Positions 1-10,560 are shown, counted from the stretch's first letter. The stretch: 64,000 nt of DNA from Shinisaurus crocodilurus (GCA_021292165.1 CM037879.1:20793525-20857524); one strand, 5' to 3'. Translations and numbers: made by a program. Notes: generated by a model not told the origin, from the sequence alone.

Positions 1-111
1 TCTACCCACTCATCACCATTGTCACCAGCTGCTATAGCTCCTCATCCGCTTTCTCATTGTTGCTGCCGCTTGCTTGCTTGCTTGATAGGCAGGGAGTCAG
101 CGAGCAAGTAG
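1..111. repeat. Unclassified dispersed repeat, left part
   Basis: This segment shares word order with 49985-50270 (minus version near 42430-42690): a run of 'caccattgt', 'cttgcttga', 'aggcag', 'gcccagtgagcaag'-like blocks. It is interrupted by the hAT element that begins at 112 and resumes near 540 with 'ccctgctggg' and 'ccatgcctacccttg'. I do not recognise the family. The pairing with the other copies is seen by eye, not by alignment. Confidence 0.5.
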
Positions 112-535
112 CAGGGATGTTGAAGAGTCCTTGGTTTCGAGTCACGAGTCCTTGGACCCGAGTCCGAGTCCTTGGTCAAAAATGGTGACTCACGAGTCCC
201 GAGTCACTCCCAAAGCTGACTCCACGAGTCCCTATTAAAATCAATGGGGTTTTTCCCCAACAAAATAAGGCCACTTCAGATGTGTGGCTTAAATAAATTC
301 TTGCCTTTTTATTTCAAAACTCTGCAACTGATTTTGGCAAGAACAGACCAGGCAGACAAACCCAAAATAACCAGGCAGGCAGAGGAGGCAGGGAACCCCA
401 AAACAGGCAGGCAGAGGCCTTTGTCTTGGACAATTCAAACTGTGGAACTGGTTAAGAAGAGACCAGGCAGGCAGAGAGGAGGCAGGGAACCCCAAACAGG
501 CAGGCAGAGGCAGCCAAACCCAAAAAACCCAGGTG
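112..535 (-). mobile_element. Nonautonomous hAT-like element, copy A (one end lost)
   Basis: It starts with the terminus CAGGGATG and runs through about 120 bp dense in gactcgagtc-type words. An AT-rich middle follows (aataaattcttgcc, caactgattttgg), then repeats of 'caggcaggcagagg'. The same order appears in reverse at 43209-43631, where a complete copy has CAGGGATG/CATCCCTG ends and an 8-bp target duplication. This copy lacks the opposite end: similarity stops near 530, and part of the flanking host repeat is also missing, so a deletion removed both. Confidence 0.65.
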
Positions 536-660
536 ATCTAACCAGTGGGCCCCTGCTGGGATGTAGACCCTTGGCAGGTTCCCAACCATGCCTACCCTTG
601 GCTCCAGCCCCATCTGCACCCATGCTCCATCTACTGATCTCTGTGGATAACACAAGAGTG
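536..660. repeat. Unclassified dispersed repeat, right part
   Basis: This is the continuation of the repeat at 1-111 beyond the inserted element: 'gggcccctgctggg', 'cccttggcagg' and 'ccatgcctacccttg' recur in the same order at about 50210-50270. About 120 bp of the repeat present in the 50-kb copy is absent here. Confidence 0.45.
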
Positions 661-1324
661 ACTTAGCGATAACAGTGTTAATATTTATCCCAAATATAAC
701 TGTGCTCTAAAGGTCTTCCTATATTGAAAATGACCAAGTTCAACTAAGAGAGTTCAACTGATTGCAAGCTTGAGTCTTTGCCACATGTGAAAATGTATGT
801 TCTTTCACTGGCAATACGCACATCACCTTTGAGTATAATATTCAGAGCTCTATAGATTAAGAGATGTTCTGTACCTTAAAATGGTTCTTCCTGGCAAGAA
901 ATACTTTTTATTTTTGGGAGAAAGGGAATTGGTATATCATAGCAGAGGTATGCGGAAGCTTTGCCAATAACGTATTCAAACCTGCAAGGCTGCCCACCAT
1001 GTGGTCTGACCCAGAAAGGCTACCTAGAATTAAAAAAACAATCCAGACTAGTCAAATCAAACAAAACAGCAGGTTTATTGTTCTCACAGCATCTGGTATT
1101 CTTGCATGTTTGTTAGTCCATGCAGGTACAGCTTAAAGTTCATTAGAGTGCTCCTGTTAGAAATCAGCATGGCTGGAAGAGAGACAGCCAGGAATGTGTT
1201 GCTTCTTGAAGGTCCAGAGGAGAGAGGAAACTTCCCCTAAGGAGGATTCCCAGGTGTGGGAGGAAATGGGTGTGGTTAGGCAGGTTAGTTCCCATTAACC
1301 CATTCCTCCTCTATGTTGTGATGT
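661..1324. other. Non-coding stretch, no gene seen
   Basis: No open frame with coding character and no paired splice sites are visible. The part from about 1040 to 1320 contains tttatt, which reads AATAAA on the minus strand near 1075, and it may be an old LTR fragment in minus orientation. That reading is weak. Confidence 0.3.
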
Positions 1325-1384
1325 GTATCACTTCACCAACTGTAGCACACTGTTTACACATGGAAAGAACAGAATGGCTGTAAA

Positions 1385-1915
1385 CAAGTTTGTTATGTCT
1401 TTCTGGGTTCTCCTGTTTTTCGCATGGGAAGCCTAGACCGTGGGAGCATTATGAGCTAGTCAAATGGTTTGTATGTTCTGATGACATGCTAACTTGTTTT
1501 CTGTCTGAAGCCATCTTAGAGAGAGGCAGGACTGCTTTCTCTCTTCTCCTTTGTTCTTCTTGCTGGACTTTTGTCACTGCAACAATGTAACTTCTTTGCT
1601 GAGGTGGAGTGAAGCTCAACTTACTCCACTGGATGTAATGCTTGCTATGCATTTATACTCTGCACATGGACTGTAACTAGGAAATGTATACTCTGTAGAA
1701 CTTTACTTGCTAAGTGAATAAACAGGTAGAATTAGACCTGTGATGTTACAGAGTGTTTCCTGACTCCATGGATTAATCTGCAAACGGGGAAGCTGGAAGC
1801 AAGTTGGATTACAGGCAGGCTGGGCTGGCATCTTCACAACACGCTGCTCGCTGCGTAAAGGGGGGAGCTGAGATCTGGAAGATCTGTGTGTGGAATAACA
1901 GGCCTCTGCTAGCAC
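1385..1915 (+). mobile_element. LTR-like repeat, copy 1
   Basis: This shares an extended block with 27200-27640: 'gaagccat.ttaga', 'caatgtaac', 'tgcttgctatgcatttatac', 'tctgcacatggact', 'gggaatgtatactctgta', an AATAAA signal, 'gacctgt.gatgt.acagag', 'gtttcctga' and 'gctagcacacaga'. A TATA-like box followed by AATAAA and a common right end fits an LTR with U3-R-U5 order. No internal retroelement genes lie next to it, so it would be a solo LTR. Ends and target duplication were not resolved. Confidence 0.45.
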
Positions 1916-2034
1916 ACAGACAGGATTTTAAATCTCCCATGCGCACACGCACTCTGCTGGTCACGCACACGCGCACCAACACTCTAGTGACCCTATGCAT
2001 GCAAAGTTACCCATATGTCTAATGTTATTAACTG

Positions 2035-2340
2035 ATTGTCCTGTTTCTCCATGGGCGGTTAGGTTGGTGAGTACAAGGGAGGGGGCCTTTTTGGTAGTGG
2101 CACCGTACTTCAGCAATGAGCTTCCATCAGGGCCAGGGTTTTGTTAGACCCCTTCTTTGCAGGTCTTCAGGAAAGCCACGTATTTTCACTGGCCTTTTCT
2201 TAATTTGGGGGTTTATTTGTAATCATTGGTTTTATTGAATGTTATTATTTCCTATTGTTTATCTTTATTTAGGATTATTTTTAGGCTGCCTTTAAGGGCA
2301 GAACCTTCGCAAGGTGGCCTAAAATTAATTTTATATAATA
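2035..2340 (+). mobile_element. L2-type LINE 3' fragment
   Basis: The segment shows the order typical of sauropsid L2-like 3' ends: 'ggtgagtacaagggagggggccttttt', 'tcagggccagg', 'cttctttgcaggtcttcaggaaagc', then an AT-rich tail with 'ttattaggattat'. It parallels 8073-8400 word for word in several places. It is non-coding and decayed. Confidence 0.5.
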
Positions 2341-2839
2341 ACAAAATAGTAAACTCTTAAAGGAATTTCTATGAACCCTTGCTGGGAAAGATGTGTATTT
2401 CATGGGTTCAGTTCTGTTCTCATTGTTATGGAGATGCCATATTTAGATATGAGTGGTTTGTTATCCTAAACAACCTGTGGGAATAGACCACAACTGGTCC
2501 AACTGCACATAGCTCTGTGAGGCCAAAATCATATGCCCCTTTGTATTTGCTTCATTCAGAAAAAAGGTTGGAAGAGCATCCCCTTGTTTTCTGCTTGTGT
2601 CATCTCTGATATCTGATTGTGACTCCACCCTGCCCTAATAAACATAATCTCCAAAATTAGGGGATAGAAATTCATCCTTCACCAGAGATCCCCACTTTAA
2701 TTGATCCTATTTTGAGTGGTTATGTTCCTGAATGGACCAACGTGGCTGTCTGCCATTTTTATTGGAAGCACACTAATTTCTCACCATTCATCATACGCCT
2801 ACAGAAATATGAAGAACAGCACATGAGATACATTTTTAA
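2341..2839. other. Non-coding stretch, no gene seen
   Basis: Nothing beyond ordinary intergenic sequence is visible. No repeat family was recognised and no splice-bounded open frame was found. Confidence 0.4.
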
Positions 2840-2972
2840 GGGCACAACCCTATGTATGTTTAGACAGAGGAAAGTCCTACAACTACCAGCATTCCCCAGC
2901 CAGCAATGCTGGCTGGGGAATGCTGGCAGTTGTAGGACTTTTCTCTGTCTAAACATGCATAGGATTGTAGCC
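2840..2972. mobile_element. Palindromic MITE, Harbinger-like
   Basis: The two arms are near-perfect inverted copies: 'gtttagacagaggaaagtcctac' with 'cagcattccccagc' on the left and the complement on the right, meeting at 'cagcaatgctggctg'. Ends read GGGCACAACCC and GGATTGTAGCC with T(A)A/TAG next to them, as in sister copies at 6778, 24873, 41481 and 47652. The 3-bp TWA target duplication argues for the PIF/Harbinger superfamily; no transposase is carried. Confidence 0.6.
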
Positions 2973-3633
2973 TAGAAGGCTAGCCGACCTTGAAGACAGA
3001 AGAAAGTGAGGCAAACTATTTCTCTAGCAATGTTATGCAGATCAAGGAGCCACACTCTGAGAGAGAGAGAGAATTCCTCATTTAAAGTAGTATGCATGAA
3101 CGGTTGCTTAATATTTTATTCCAGTTCAGAGCGTATGCAAATGAATGTCCCCCACCAGGAAGCCTCGCGAGGGAGGAGGCATTGCCACAATTACTATCCA
3201 TGCATGTAAGCTAGGAATCCAGGCTCTTCGGCTCCCCCCCCCTTTTTTTTTACTGGACAGCTAAACATGACAAGAATGTTTGCTAGAATGACAAGAAAGC
3301 TCTATTAATTATCCATAATTAGGCTTGCCAGATGTCACACATTTCTCTATAATGAAGGTCCATTGGCCAGAGACTACTGTTTAAGGTCTAGCAGCATCTG
3401 GCAATTTTGCCAGTAATAACAATGGAAGTCTTTTATCTGGTATGTGGTCTGGCTTTTCCAGAATAATCGGATACTTATGTGCACTAGTGCACTGCTAGCA
3501 TGACTGCAGAACAGATGTTAGAAGTGGCATTCCCTGTTGCTTCCTCTGGTGTAGCCAAGCCGTGACATTCCTGGGGCCCTTTTGGAGAGTCCACACCACT
3601 CTCCTTACCCTGGTACTTCTACACCAACTTTAA
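2973..3633. other. Non-coding stretch with short GA and C/T runs
   Basis: It contains (GA)n at about 3059-3071 and a C-run followed by a T-run at about 3234-3251. No gene is evident. Confidence 0.4.
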
Positions 3634-4170
3634 TGGACCGGTCATGTTGTTCGAATGTCTGACTGCCGTCTCCCAAAGCAGTTACTTTATTCCCAACTCA
3701 AGGATGGAAAGCGGAATATCGGTGGTCAGTATAAGAGGTTTAAAGATGTTCTTAAGGCTAATCTAAAAAAATGCAATATAAACATTGAGAACTGGGAAGC
3801 TCTGGCCCATGAACAATCTAAATGGAGGTTGGCCTCTCACAAAGGTTCTATGGACTTTGAAGAAGCCCGAGTGCAAGGTGAAAGGGAGAACCATGCTAAG
3901 CGAAAAGCACGTCAAATGAATCCTTTACAGGACCATCTTCCATCTGGTAACCTGTGTCCTCACTGTGGGAAGCTGTGTGGATCTAGAATTGGCCTCCACA
4001 GTCACTTACTGTGACTGTGTAAGTAAGTAAGTAAGTCACTTACTTACCCATCGCTGGAGTCTACACAATTTTTTTAAAATTTCCTCTTTTTATAATTTTC
4101 TTTTAGTAATTTTATCCTGGAAGACAATCTTACTCGGTCACGAGTGATCGCCTCCTCCTCCTCGGGGTTA
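3634..4170 (+). mobile_element. Non-LTR retrotransposon 3' end with RT C-terminal ORF fragment
   Basis: An open frame runs from just after a stop at about 3634 to the TGA at 4012-4014 (Met at 3655 is internal, since the frame continues upstream with WTGHVVRM). It encodes the tail of a LINE ORF2: 'RLPKQLLYSQL.DGKRN.GGQYKRFKD.LKANLK', then 'WE.LA.....WR...HKG', a basic stretch, and a terminal C2H2-like zinc motif CPHCGKLCGSRIGLHSHL. This tail follows the reverse transcriptase in several vertebrate LINE lineages. The AT-rich 3' UTR ends 'tcctggaagacaatcttactc...cgagtgatcgcc', and a second copy of that UTR sits at 18748-18885. The element is 5'-truncated. I cannot assign the clade with certainty. 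Confidence 0.7.
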
Positions 4171-4919
4171 TTAGGCAAGCTGAATTAGGTGGGTGTCAAA
4201 TTGCTCCACCTTTACCATGATCAGGAGCATTCCACACTGTGACATTCCACTTGTCCACCCTATGTATTGATAATATTGATGCTCCAAAAATGAGCTGAAT
4301 GCTCCACTTGCCTAGGAATCGAACGGTTTGGCCAGCATTTCAGTAGCCCCAAGATATCTGAGCAATCTCAGTTGTATAAAACCTAAATTGTTTTTGTGTT
4401 AATTGTGTGGGTGCCTGATCCCTTCCTCCTGACATCTGCTGTGTTGTCCCCCTTGAGATCTATGTGAAGCTTGCCTATCTAGAAAAGAAATACGCTTGAG
4501 ACATATTACATATGGAGAGATCTCTTCCCCTGCTTCTCAGCAGAGTCATCTGGGCAAGTCTGTGTGTTTGCATTTAATGTTATTCCCCAATACTGAATGA
4601 TTTTTTAGGCATTGCCAAATCCCCATAGCCACCCTTTCTCCAGCAATTCAGCAATAATAAATACTTGTATCGGCTACATATCTAAGGAGACTTTCCTGCA
4701 TACGCAGGCACCTGTCCCTTGCTGGATCAGGAACCATGGGCACATATATATAAAACATAGGGAGCTACCTTATTATCTCTGTAAACCAACAGTTCTTGAG
4801 ACAGGCAGAAAGGGTGTTAGAGGGCAGCCCAATAGGGCTGGAGCCCCGAATCTCTGGGAGGCCATCTGCCCCACCTCCCTACTGTCCATAGGCACCTGGT
4901 GAAAGGTACAGGGGCCCTG
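4171..4919. other. Non-coding stretch, no gene seen
   Basis: There is no splice-bounded coding frame, and no recognised repeat apart from scattered low-complexity A/T. Best left as intergenic. Confidence 0.35.
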
Positions 4920-5225
4920 ATTATCTCTGCTGCATGTGATCCCCTGGGATTAGCTGGCTTTTTGCTCACATGTGCTTCACTTCCTGCTGCCCCCCCTTGA
5001 ATCTTTTCTGCCTGAGGTTTTTTTCTGAAATCAAATGCCCTCCTCTCCCCTGTCCATAATCCCTTTTTACATTATAGGGTGTGCTTAGGAGGCAGGGTCC
5101 TTTAAAGATGCACGCGCACACACACACACACACACACACTTTAGAGCACATGTAAATTAGCATATGCAAATTTGTGCATTTTTTGGTCCTGTGGGCCTGG
5201 GCCCCAGATCTTTTTGGGACCTGGC
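4920..5225 (-). repeat. Unclassified dispersed repeat with (CA)n
   Basis: The same blocks recur at 16600-16850 (plus) and 62080-62400 (minus): 'agctggctttttgc.cacatgtg', 'cctgaggtttttttctga', 'tcaaatgccctcctctcccctgtccat', 'agg.gtccttta.agat' and 'catatgcaaatttgtg'. A (CA)n tract of about 28 bp interrupts this copy at 5111-5139. The family is unrecognised. Confidence 0.5.
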
Positions 5226-5249
5226 ACCCCCCCCCCCTACAGACAGAGG

Positions 5250-5342
5250 TCTTTTCCATCTCCTTCTACCTGATCCTTTTAGCTGGAGATGCCAGGGATT
5301 GAACCAGGGACTTTCTGCCTGCAAAGCATGTGCCTTCTCACT
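5250..5342 (-). mobile_element. tRNA-derived SINE fragment (GGCTCAGTGGT type)
   Basis: On the minus strand this gives 'gcatgctttgcaggcagaaagtccctggttcaatccctggcatctcc', that is, the Pol III B-box part of the SINE better preserved at 30047-30382. The A-box end is lost. Confidence 0.55.
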
Positions 5343-6109
5343 GATTTTTGGGCACAGCCAAATGTACTTTCTTAGGATGCCGCCATCTATCTGGACCGCA
5401 TTGTTTTCAGTGAGATGTGCATTCCCCTCCACATTCTGTTGCAACTTGTCACACATAAATACACCTTTTTTAAAAAATGCAACTAGTACTGGAGCAAGGT
5501 GATCGCGTCTCTTCAATTTATATCAGTACCCAAATATCCTTTGGGTTAAAACCTGAAGGTTTTTCCATTATTCCTCTTTTCACACACAAGCATTTCCCTC
5601 CAAGCCTAGCTACTAATGCAATCTAACATTCACAGCCAGATGTCATTATGCATTGGCTCATTTGACACCACTTACATGCATCTCAATCCCAATATATTTT
5701 TTTTCACTTTACTTGCTTGCATCTTTCTGCACAATCCAGGCCAAGTTCTATTTTTCTGCCACAGGCAATACTCCCCTTTTAGCTCTCAGGCTCTTGTCCA
5801 ATTAATTACCACGTTCCTGTCAGCATGGCAAGCTTGTGCCTTTGGTCCTGTGCAAGCATCATCAGTGGTCATATCTCCCCTCACATGATTTGTATAGAAT
5901 CAAGGAGGAAGCTTTTTCTTTTCTTTTTTAAATGGTGTCAGAGCCAAAGTCCTTCAAATACTGTGGACCTGGAAGGCCAGAGGGATATCATTCAGACATG
6001 AACTAACAGATTTAGATTCTCTTCCAGAGGAGATCATGGATTTTGAAAATAGCTTTGCAAGAACTGCCAACTACTGTTTGCTCTCCCTTTGAAATCAGTC
6101 TTAAATTTG
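5343..6109. other. Non-coding stretch, no gene seen
   Basis: Mostly AT-rich single-copy-looking DNA without a credible exon. Confidence 0.35.
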
Positions 6110-6284
6110 CCTTTATTTATTTATTTGTTTGTTTATTTATTATATTTATACCTCGCCTTTTTTCCTGCAAGGAATCCAAGGCGGCTTACATAGTCCTCCT
6201 CCTCCTCTCCATTTTATCCTCACAACAACCCTGTGAGGTAGGTTAGGCTGAGAGTCAGTGACTGGCCCAAAGTCACCCAGTGAG
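6110..6284 (-). mobile_element. Squamate tRNA-derived SINE, 5'-truncated
   Basis: The poly-(TTTA) tail is followed by 'atacctcgccttttttcctgcaaggaatccaaggcggcttacat', the TCC-rich block and 'tcctcacaacaaccctgtgaggtaggttaggctgagagtcagtgactggcc', in the same order as the full copies at 45479 and 46491. The tRNA-like head is missing. Confidence 0.75.
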
Positions 6285-6391
6285 TTTCCCTAAAGCAGGG
6301 GTGGGGAACCTGTGGCCCAAGGTCTATATGCAGCCCTCAACCTAATTTCATGTGGCCCTTGGCTCCCCACAGCCACCAATACAGAAACTAA

Positions 6392-6774
6392 GGGCATAAT
6401 CCAATCCGGATGCCTGTAGCCCTCTGAACATGGAGGATTACAGGCATCCTATGCAGGGCTTCTCCTGCCCTGAAACACACTTAGATGGCCGATTTCAGCC
6501 GTCTAAGTGCAGCGCCTCAGAGCAGGAGAGAAGGAGGCTGAGGTGCTGCCAGGATACCTTGTGTCTCGGTGGCTCATGTCTCCTCCCCCCCCCGCCCACA
6601 AAACCCCATCTCCGAGGTTGCTCTGGCGACATCGGAGAAGCAGCTGGCATGGTTCTTTGTATGGTGGGGGGAAGGCGCTCCGAGCTTGGGGTCCCAGCTC
6701 TGACTTTGGAACGAGTTTCCGAGGGATTAAAAAAAAAAACCCTATGGCTGTCTAGCAGCCATACAATTGCACTG
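6392..6774. mobile_element. Long Harbinger-like nonautonomous element
   Basis: A TAA triplet flanks both sides (6389-6391 and 6775-6777). The interior includes 'tacaggcatcctatgcaggg', 'ttagatggccgatttcagccgtctaagtg' and 'gag.caggatac.ttgt.tc'. The same layout is found at about 18133-18567, 31051-31402 and 55103-55807. There is no transposase, and terminal inverted repeats are weak in this copy. Confidence 0.5.
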
Positions 6775-6777
6775 TAA

Positions 6778-6897
6778 GGGTGCCATCCTATGCGGGTTTA
6801 GACAGGAAAAAAAGTCCTACAATTCCCAGCATGCTGCCCGGGGAATGCTGGGAGCTGTAGGGCTTTTTTTTGTCTAAACATACATAAGATGGCACCC
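6778..6897. mobile_element. Palindromic MITE, Harbinger-like (TAA target duplication)
   Basis: Ends GGGTGCCATCC / GGATGGCACCC with TAA at 6775-6777 and 6898-6900. The arms are the 'tttagacaggaaaaaaagtcctacaa' and 'cccagcatgctgcc' inverted pair. This is a clean example of the family, and its left TAA is shared with the neighbouring longer element. Confidence 0.7.
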
Positions 6898-6914
6898 TAA
6901 ATGCCAGAGTTAAA

Positions 6915-6957
6915 TGCACGCGCACAGACACACACACACACACACATACACACACAC
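6915..6957. repeat. (CA)n microsatellite
   Basis: A slightly imperfect CA tract beginning 'cacgcgcacaga' and running to 'acacacacgg'. Confidence 0.9.
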
Positions 6958-7690
6958 GGAGCTATTCTTCGAAATTATGGCCTCTCATGGCTTTTTTGAG
7001 ATAAGGAATCTCTGGAAAACAAATATAATGTTTTGCTCGTGGTTTTTGCTAGATGAGAGACTGAGGAGGGCCTCTGGGATCCCCTGTGCAAAAAAGACAA
7101 GACAAGACTATTAATTATGCATATGCATGAACATATATTCTCTTGATTGTGGAAATTATCAGCAGAATATCTAATGCAACATAAGTTTTAACCATGGATG
7201 GGCTGATTAAAAGTGAAATTAAAAGATCAGCCAATATATTTTTTTTTAAACCCACTTACACATTTGCATTCTACAAGCCAGTGCAAAAGTCAATTGCATC
7301 CATCTCTACGTTCTGGATCATGTGGATTAATCTGGAGGGTGTCTGTGTAAACCGTTAAGGCAGCAATTGTATTTATACTTACGGTATCTGGGCATAAGTT
7401 CCATTGAACTCAATGGGTCTTGCTTCAGAATAGACTTCTATACGACTACACTGTTAGAAGAGTCTTTTCTTGCGAATAAGAATTGGACTCAGTGACCTGC
7501 AAGTCCCATCGGGATCTTCAATTTTATCATTAAAATGGTTTCCTGCAACTAACTCCATTTTGCATGAACCCGTTCTGGAGAAACGAAGAGGCGGTCGAAG
7601 GCTGGATGGAGGGGGGTCTCTCTACTGCAGATTTATCTAGGCACAATGGAGGGTTTCTGACTGTTGCTGCTTTTTCTCGTGGTGAAGACA
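6958..7690. other. Non-coding stretch, no gene seen
   Basis: The part at about 7370-7445 resembles the short dispersed repeat 'agttccattgaactcaatggg'. Otherwise nothing is recognised. Confidence 0.35.
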
Positions 7691-7696
7691 CTGTAA

Positions 7697-7765
7697 GCCA
7701 GGCTGGGGAATACTGGGAGCTGTAGGACTTTTTTCTGTCAAAACATGCATAGGATTGTGCTCTAA
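7697..7765. mobile_element. One arm of the palindromic Harbinger-like MITE
   Basis: 'ggctggggaatactgggagctgtaggac' then 'tttctgtcaaaacatgcat' and 'aggattgtgc' correspond to the right arm of the 2840 and 24873 elements; the left arm is absent. Confidence 0.5.
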
Positions 7766-8059
7766 GTCTCCAAAGCTCTTTCCTTCAAAGGAAACAAACT
7801 ATGCAAAGGCCACCCTGACCTTCTCATGAAATGGAGAGCAAAGCAATTTTGTTGTGGGATTGGGGGTTGGCCTGAATGGCCTCTCCAGCCAGGTCCCTTC
7901 CAATTCAGTAGTTCTTGATTCTGAGAGAGAGTTTCATCCAGTCACATCATTTGATAGGTAAATTAGTAGATAAAAAATTGAGAGATACATGGATAGGTAA
8001 ACTGGTCACTCTGGCTGGGAATGATGGGTTGGGCCCAAGTTACCTTCTGCCATATCAAC

Positions 8060-8400
8060 CTGCCTGCACATTGTGGTCATGAATAGCAGCCCTTCTCGCT
8101 TGCCCGCCACCAAGGACAGTCAGGCTGGTGAGTACAAGAGGAAGGGCCTTCTCAGTGGTGGCCCTGCACCTTTGGAAGCAGTTTCCATTGGGAGTTTGTC
8201 AGGCTCCTTCTTTGCAGGACTTCAGGAAAGCTCTGAATCCCCACCTGTTTTCACTGGCTTTCCCGTAGTGTCCCAGGCTGCTGGTTTTTAATGGTGGGAA
8301 CTGTTTTTATTGGAGGGTTTTTATTGGTAATCACTGTTTTTATGGAACTTTGATTGCATATGTATTTATTGATTTTTATTGTACCTGTTGATGGGAGTTG
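8060..8400 (+). mobile_element. L2-type LINE 3' fragment
   Basis: Contains 'caggctggtgagtacaagaggaagggccttctcagtggtggccctgcacc', 'ggctccttctttgcaggacttcaggaaagc', then 'ggttttta.tgg..actgtttttattgg'. This is the sense orientation of the sequence complementary to the L2 RT tail seen at 47949-48660. It is decayed, with no usable frame. Confidence 0.55.
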
Positions 8401-8680
8401 CAGTACAACACATCTAGAGGGCACCAGGTGGGAGAAGACCGGCTTATAATCTCCCCTTCAGACTTCCCCACGCAACACAGGAAGGTCAGAGGTGGAGGGT
8501 GAAGGACCAGTGCATGCGGATGCACTTTCAGAACATCTGAACAGGGCTCTAGTTTGCTGGGGAGGGGAGAAAAATCACAGCAATGTGCATTTTTAAAGGA
8601 ATTCCTTGCACCGATTGGACAGTTGAGTAAAACTGGGTATTTGAACTACGTACATAGTTTGAATTGGCGGTTTACAGTGG

Positions 8681-8775
8681 AATCCTGTGCACGTCTCCTC
8701 AGAAGGAAGTCTCACGGAGTTCAGTGGGACCTACTCCCAGGTAAGCATGCATGCACAGGGGTGCAGCTTTAAAGG
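8681..8775. repeat. Short dispersed repeat ('gcaatcctatgca' type)
   Basis: 'aatcctgtgcacgtctcctcagaagg', 'gagttcagtgggacctactcccaggtaagcatgcatg' has a relative at 33015-33105. The two ends are inverted copies of each other, which suggests a small MITE. Confidence 0.5.
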
Positions 8776-9500
8776 GTCGTCTCTGAATTCAGCCTGCCCT
8801 GCCTTGGGGCAAGCCATCACTGCCACGGCAGAATTGATGTTCATTAGTGATGGCAGCGTTTCATAACCGCACTCCAAAAATACAGTGCAAATTTCCTGAT
8901 GGCAGCTGGACTTTGCAAAGGGAAGGTGTGGGCTGCGGCAGTCTGTTCATGAGTCTGCTGCACAGAAGGGAGATGGCCTGTCACATCTCCTGTCATTCTT
9001 TTTTGTTTGCGTATGACGGCAAAGAAAGCCTGGGGGGAAAAAAACTATCCCTGAGAAGCACAGGGTCAGATCTTCTGCTACTGTGGGTCAGCGCATCTCC
9101 TTGATGTAAATATTCTGTGCTGATTGGAGACAGTCACTGAGAATAGTTCTAGGGACTGTTTTCTCAAGGGGAATTTTCAAAAGACAGCACTGTGCCCCAT
9201 GGAGAGAACAGCTTTGCTGATAAAATTGTTCTCCTGTAATTGCTTTCTGCAGCAAATTAGAGATTTTCTGCTCCTGGATGCACTGTGTCTCCTCTTTTCT
9301 TGTCTTTGTGTGTGTTATATATGTATTAGGGCATATATATGCATTATTGGCTGCGATGGCTGGGGTTGATGGGAGCTGTAGTCCAGTACATCTGGAGGAC
9401 ACCAGGTTGGGCAAGGCTGGCCTACCTACATAGATATCTATGTGTATAGACTTCCCTCCCTGGGACCTGGAACCTTGTGTGATCAGTGGATCCCCCCTTG
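8776..9500. other. Single-copy-looking non-coding DNA
   Basis: The portion at about 9070-9300 lacks recognised repeats and has balanced composition ('ctgattggagacagtcactgag', 'ctcctgtaattgctttctgcagc'). It could be a conserved non-coding element, but this cannot be judged without a cross-species alignment. Confidence 0.3.
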
Positions 9501-9509
9501 TCAAGTGCC

Positions 9510-10550
9510 CCGGCCCCTGGCTCTCTTTGTAGTCAAGCTGTCAAGTCCTATTTCTAGTCAATTACCTTTATTATGCAAACTACAGAGGAGCAAGCACTGT
9601 CTCATGCTACAGGAGAGATAAATTTTCCAGACAAGCTTAGCATAACACTCCACCTTGTAAGTTTCAGTTAGTTCTCTGGGTTAGAGCACCATCAAAGAGA
9701 GTTGTCACAAAACTGACCCTGTCTACTATGGCCCACCCTTCCCAAGCTAAGTACGGTACCAAGTGCCTTCCTCAAGGTGGGTCTTTCCATGTGACCCGGC
9801 GTTGCCCCTCCCTTTTCATTGGCTGCCTAACTCTTAGGTCTTGTGTTCCCACCCACCCCTCCTCTTCCTTAGGAACCTGTGTTCCCACAGGTTCAGAAGG
9901 CTCAGCTTGGCTGTCCTCCAAAAGATTAGACGACAGCTGAGTTTCCTCCTCTCTGCCTCTGTTATTCTCTCCAGTCTCCTGCTCCCACAGACTTGGTGCG
10001 TCGACAACACCTTCCCCCTCCCCCTCCCTGTCTGACTCAAAATCAGTTCCCATGTCTCCTTGGGGCGTGTCCACAGAGGTGTTGGGTCCAATCCCTACAC
10101 CCCTGCAGACATCTGCACCTAATGCATGGCCAGGGGTGGGGAGACCGTGTAGCCTCAGGAGCGGAGGGTGGGCTGCGACAGGGCCCTGCTCCCCAGTAAT
10201 TGCATATAGACCCTGTTGTTCACTCAGTTGTGACAGATAATCCAGACAAAGGGCACTTCCTGGTGAGGCTTTTATGGCACCATTGCCCTGCCTCCTTCAT
10301 GGAATTTTACAGGGGGGGTGGTCCAGACATTATCGTCTTCCATTCATTACACTCCCGTGTTTTTCCATCGCTTCGTCAGTCTTTTTCTTTAATGCAAAAA
10401 AATCCGTCACAGAGGAAAAGATGGAAGAGCTGCACAGTGCCTTCTGACTGCTAGCGCTAAGAGCGACATCTATCTGTAAGCACCCAAAGTCACTGCCAAA
10501 CCGTTACGTTCCTGTGTCCTCCCTTTTGTCCTCCTATCTTCGTACAGATC
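9510..10550 (-). mobile_element. Possible LTR-type repeat in minus orientation
   Basis: Read on the minus strand, a CATAAAAGCC box (near 10270) lies upstream of an AATAAA signal (near 9570), as in an LTR. A minus-strand frame between them at 9772-10074 encodes an acidic, low-complexity 100-residue stretch with no domain I recognise. Boundaries and target duplication were not found, so this call is tentative. Confidence 0.35.
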
Positions 10551-10560
10551 TGCTTAATCA

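Noticed and set aside
9772..10074. Acidic 100-codon minus-strand frame
   Set aside because: Lies in a probable LTR-type repeat; the Glu/Gly-rich low-complexity composition has no homologue I can name.
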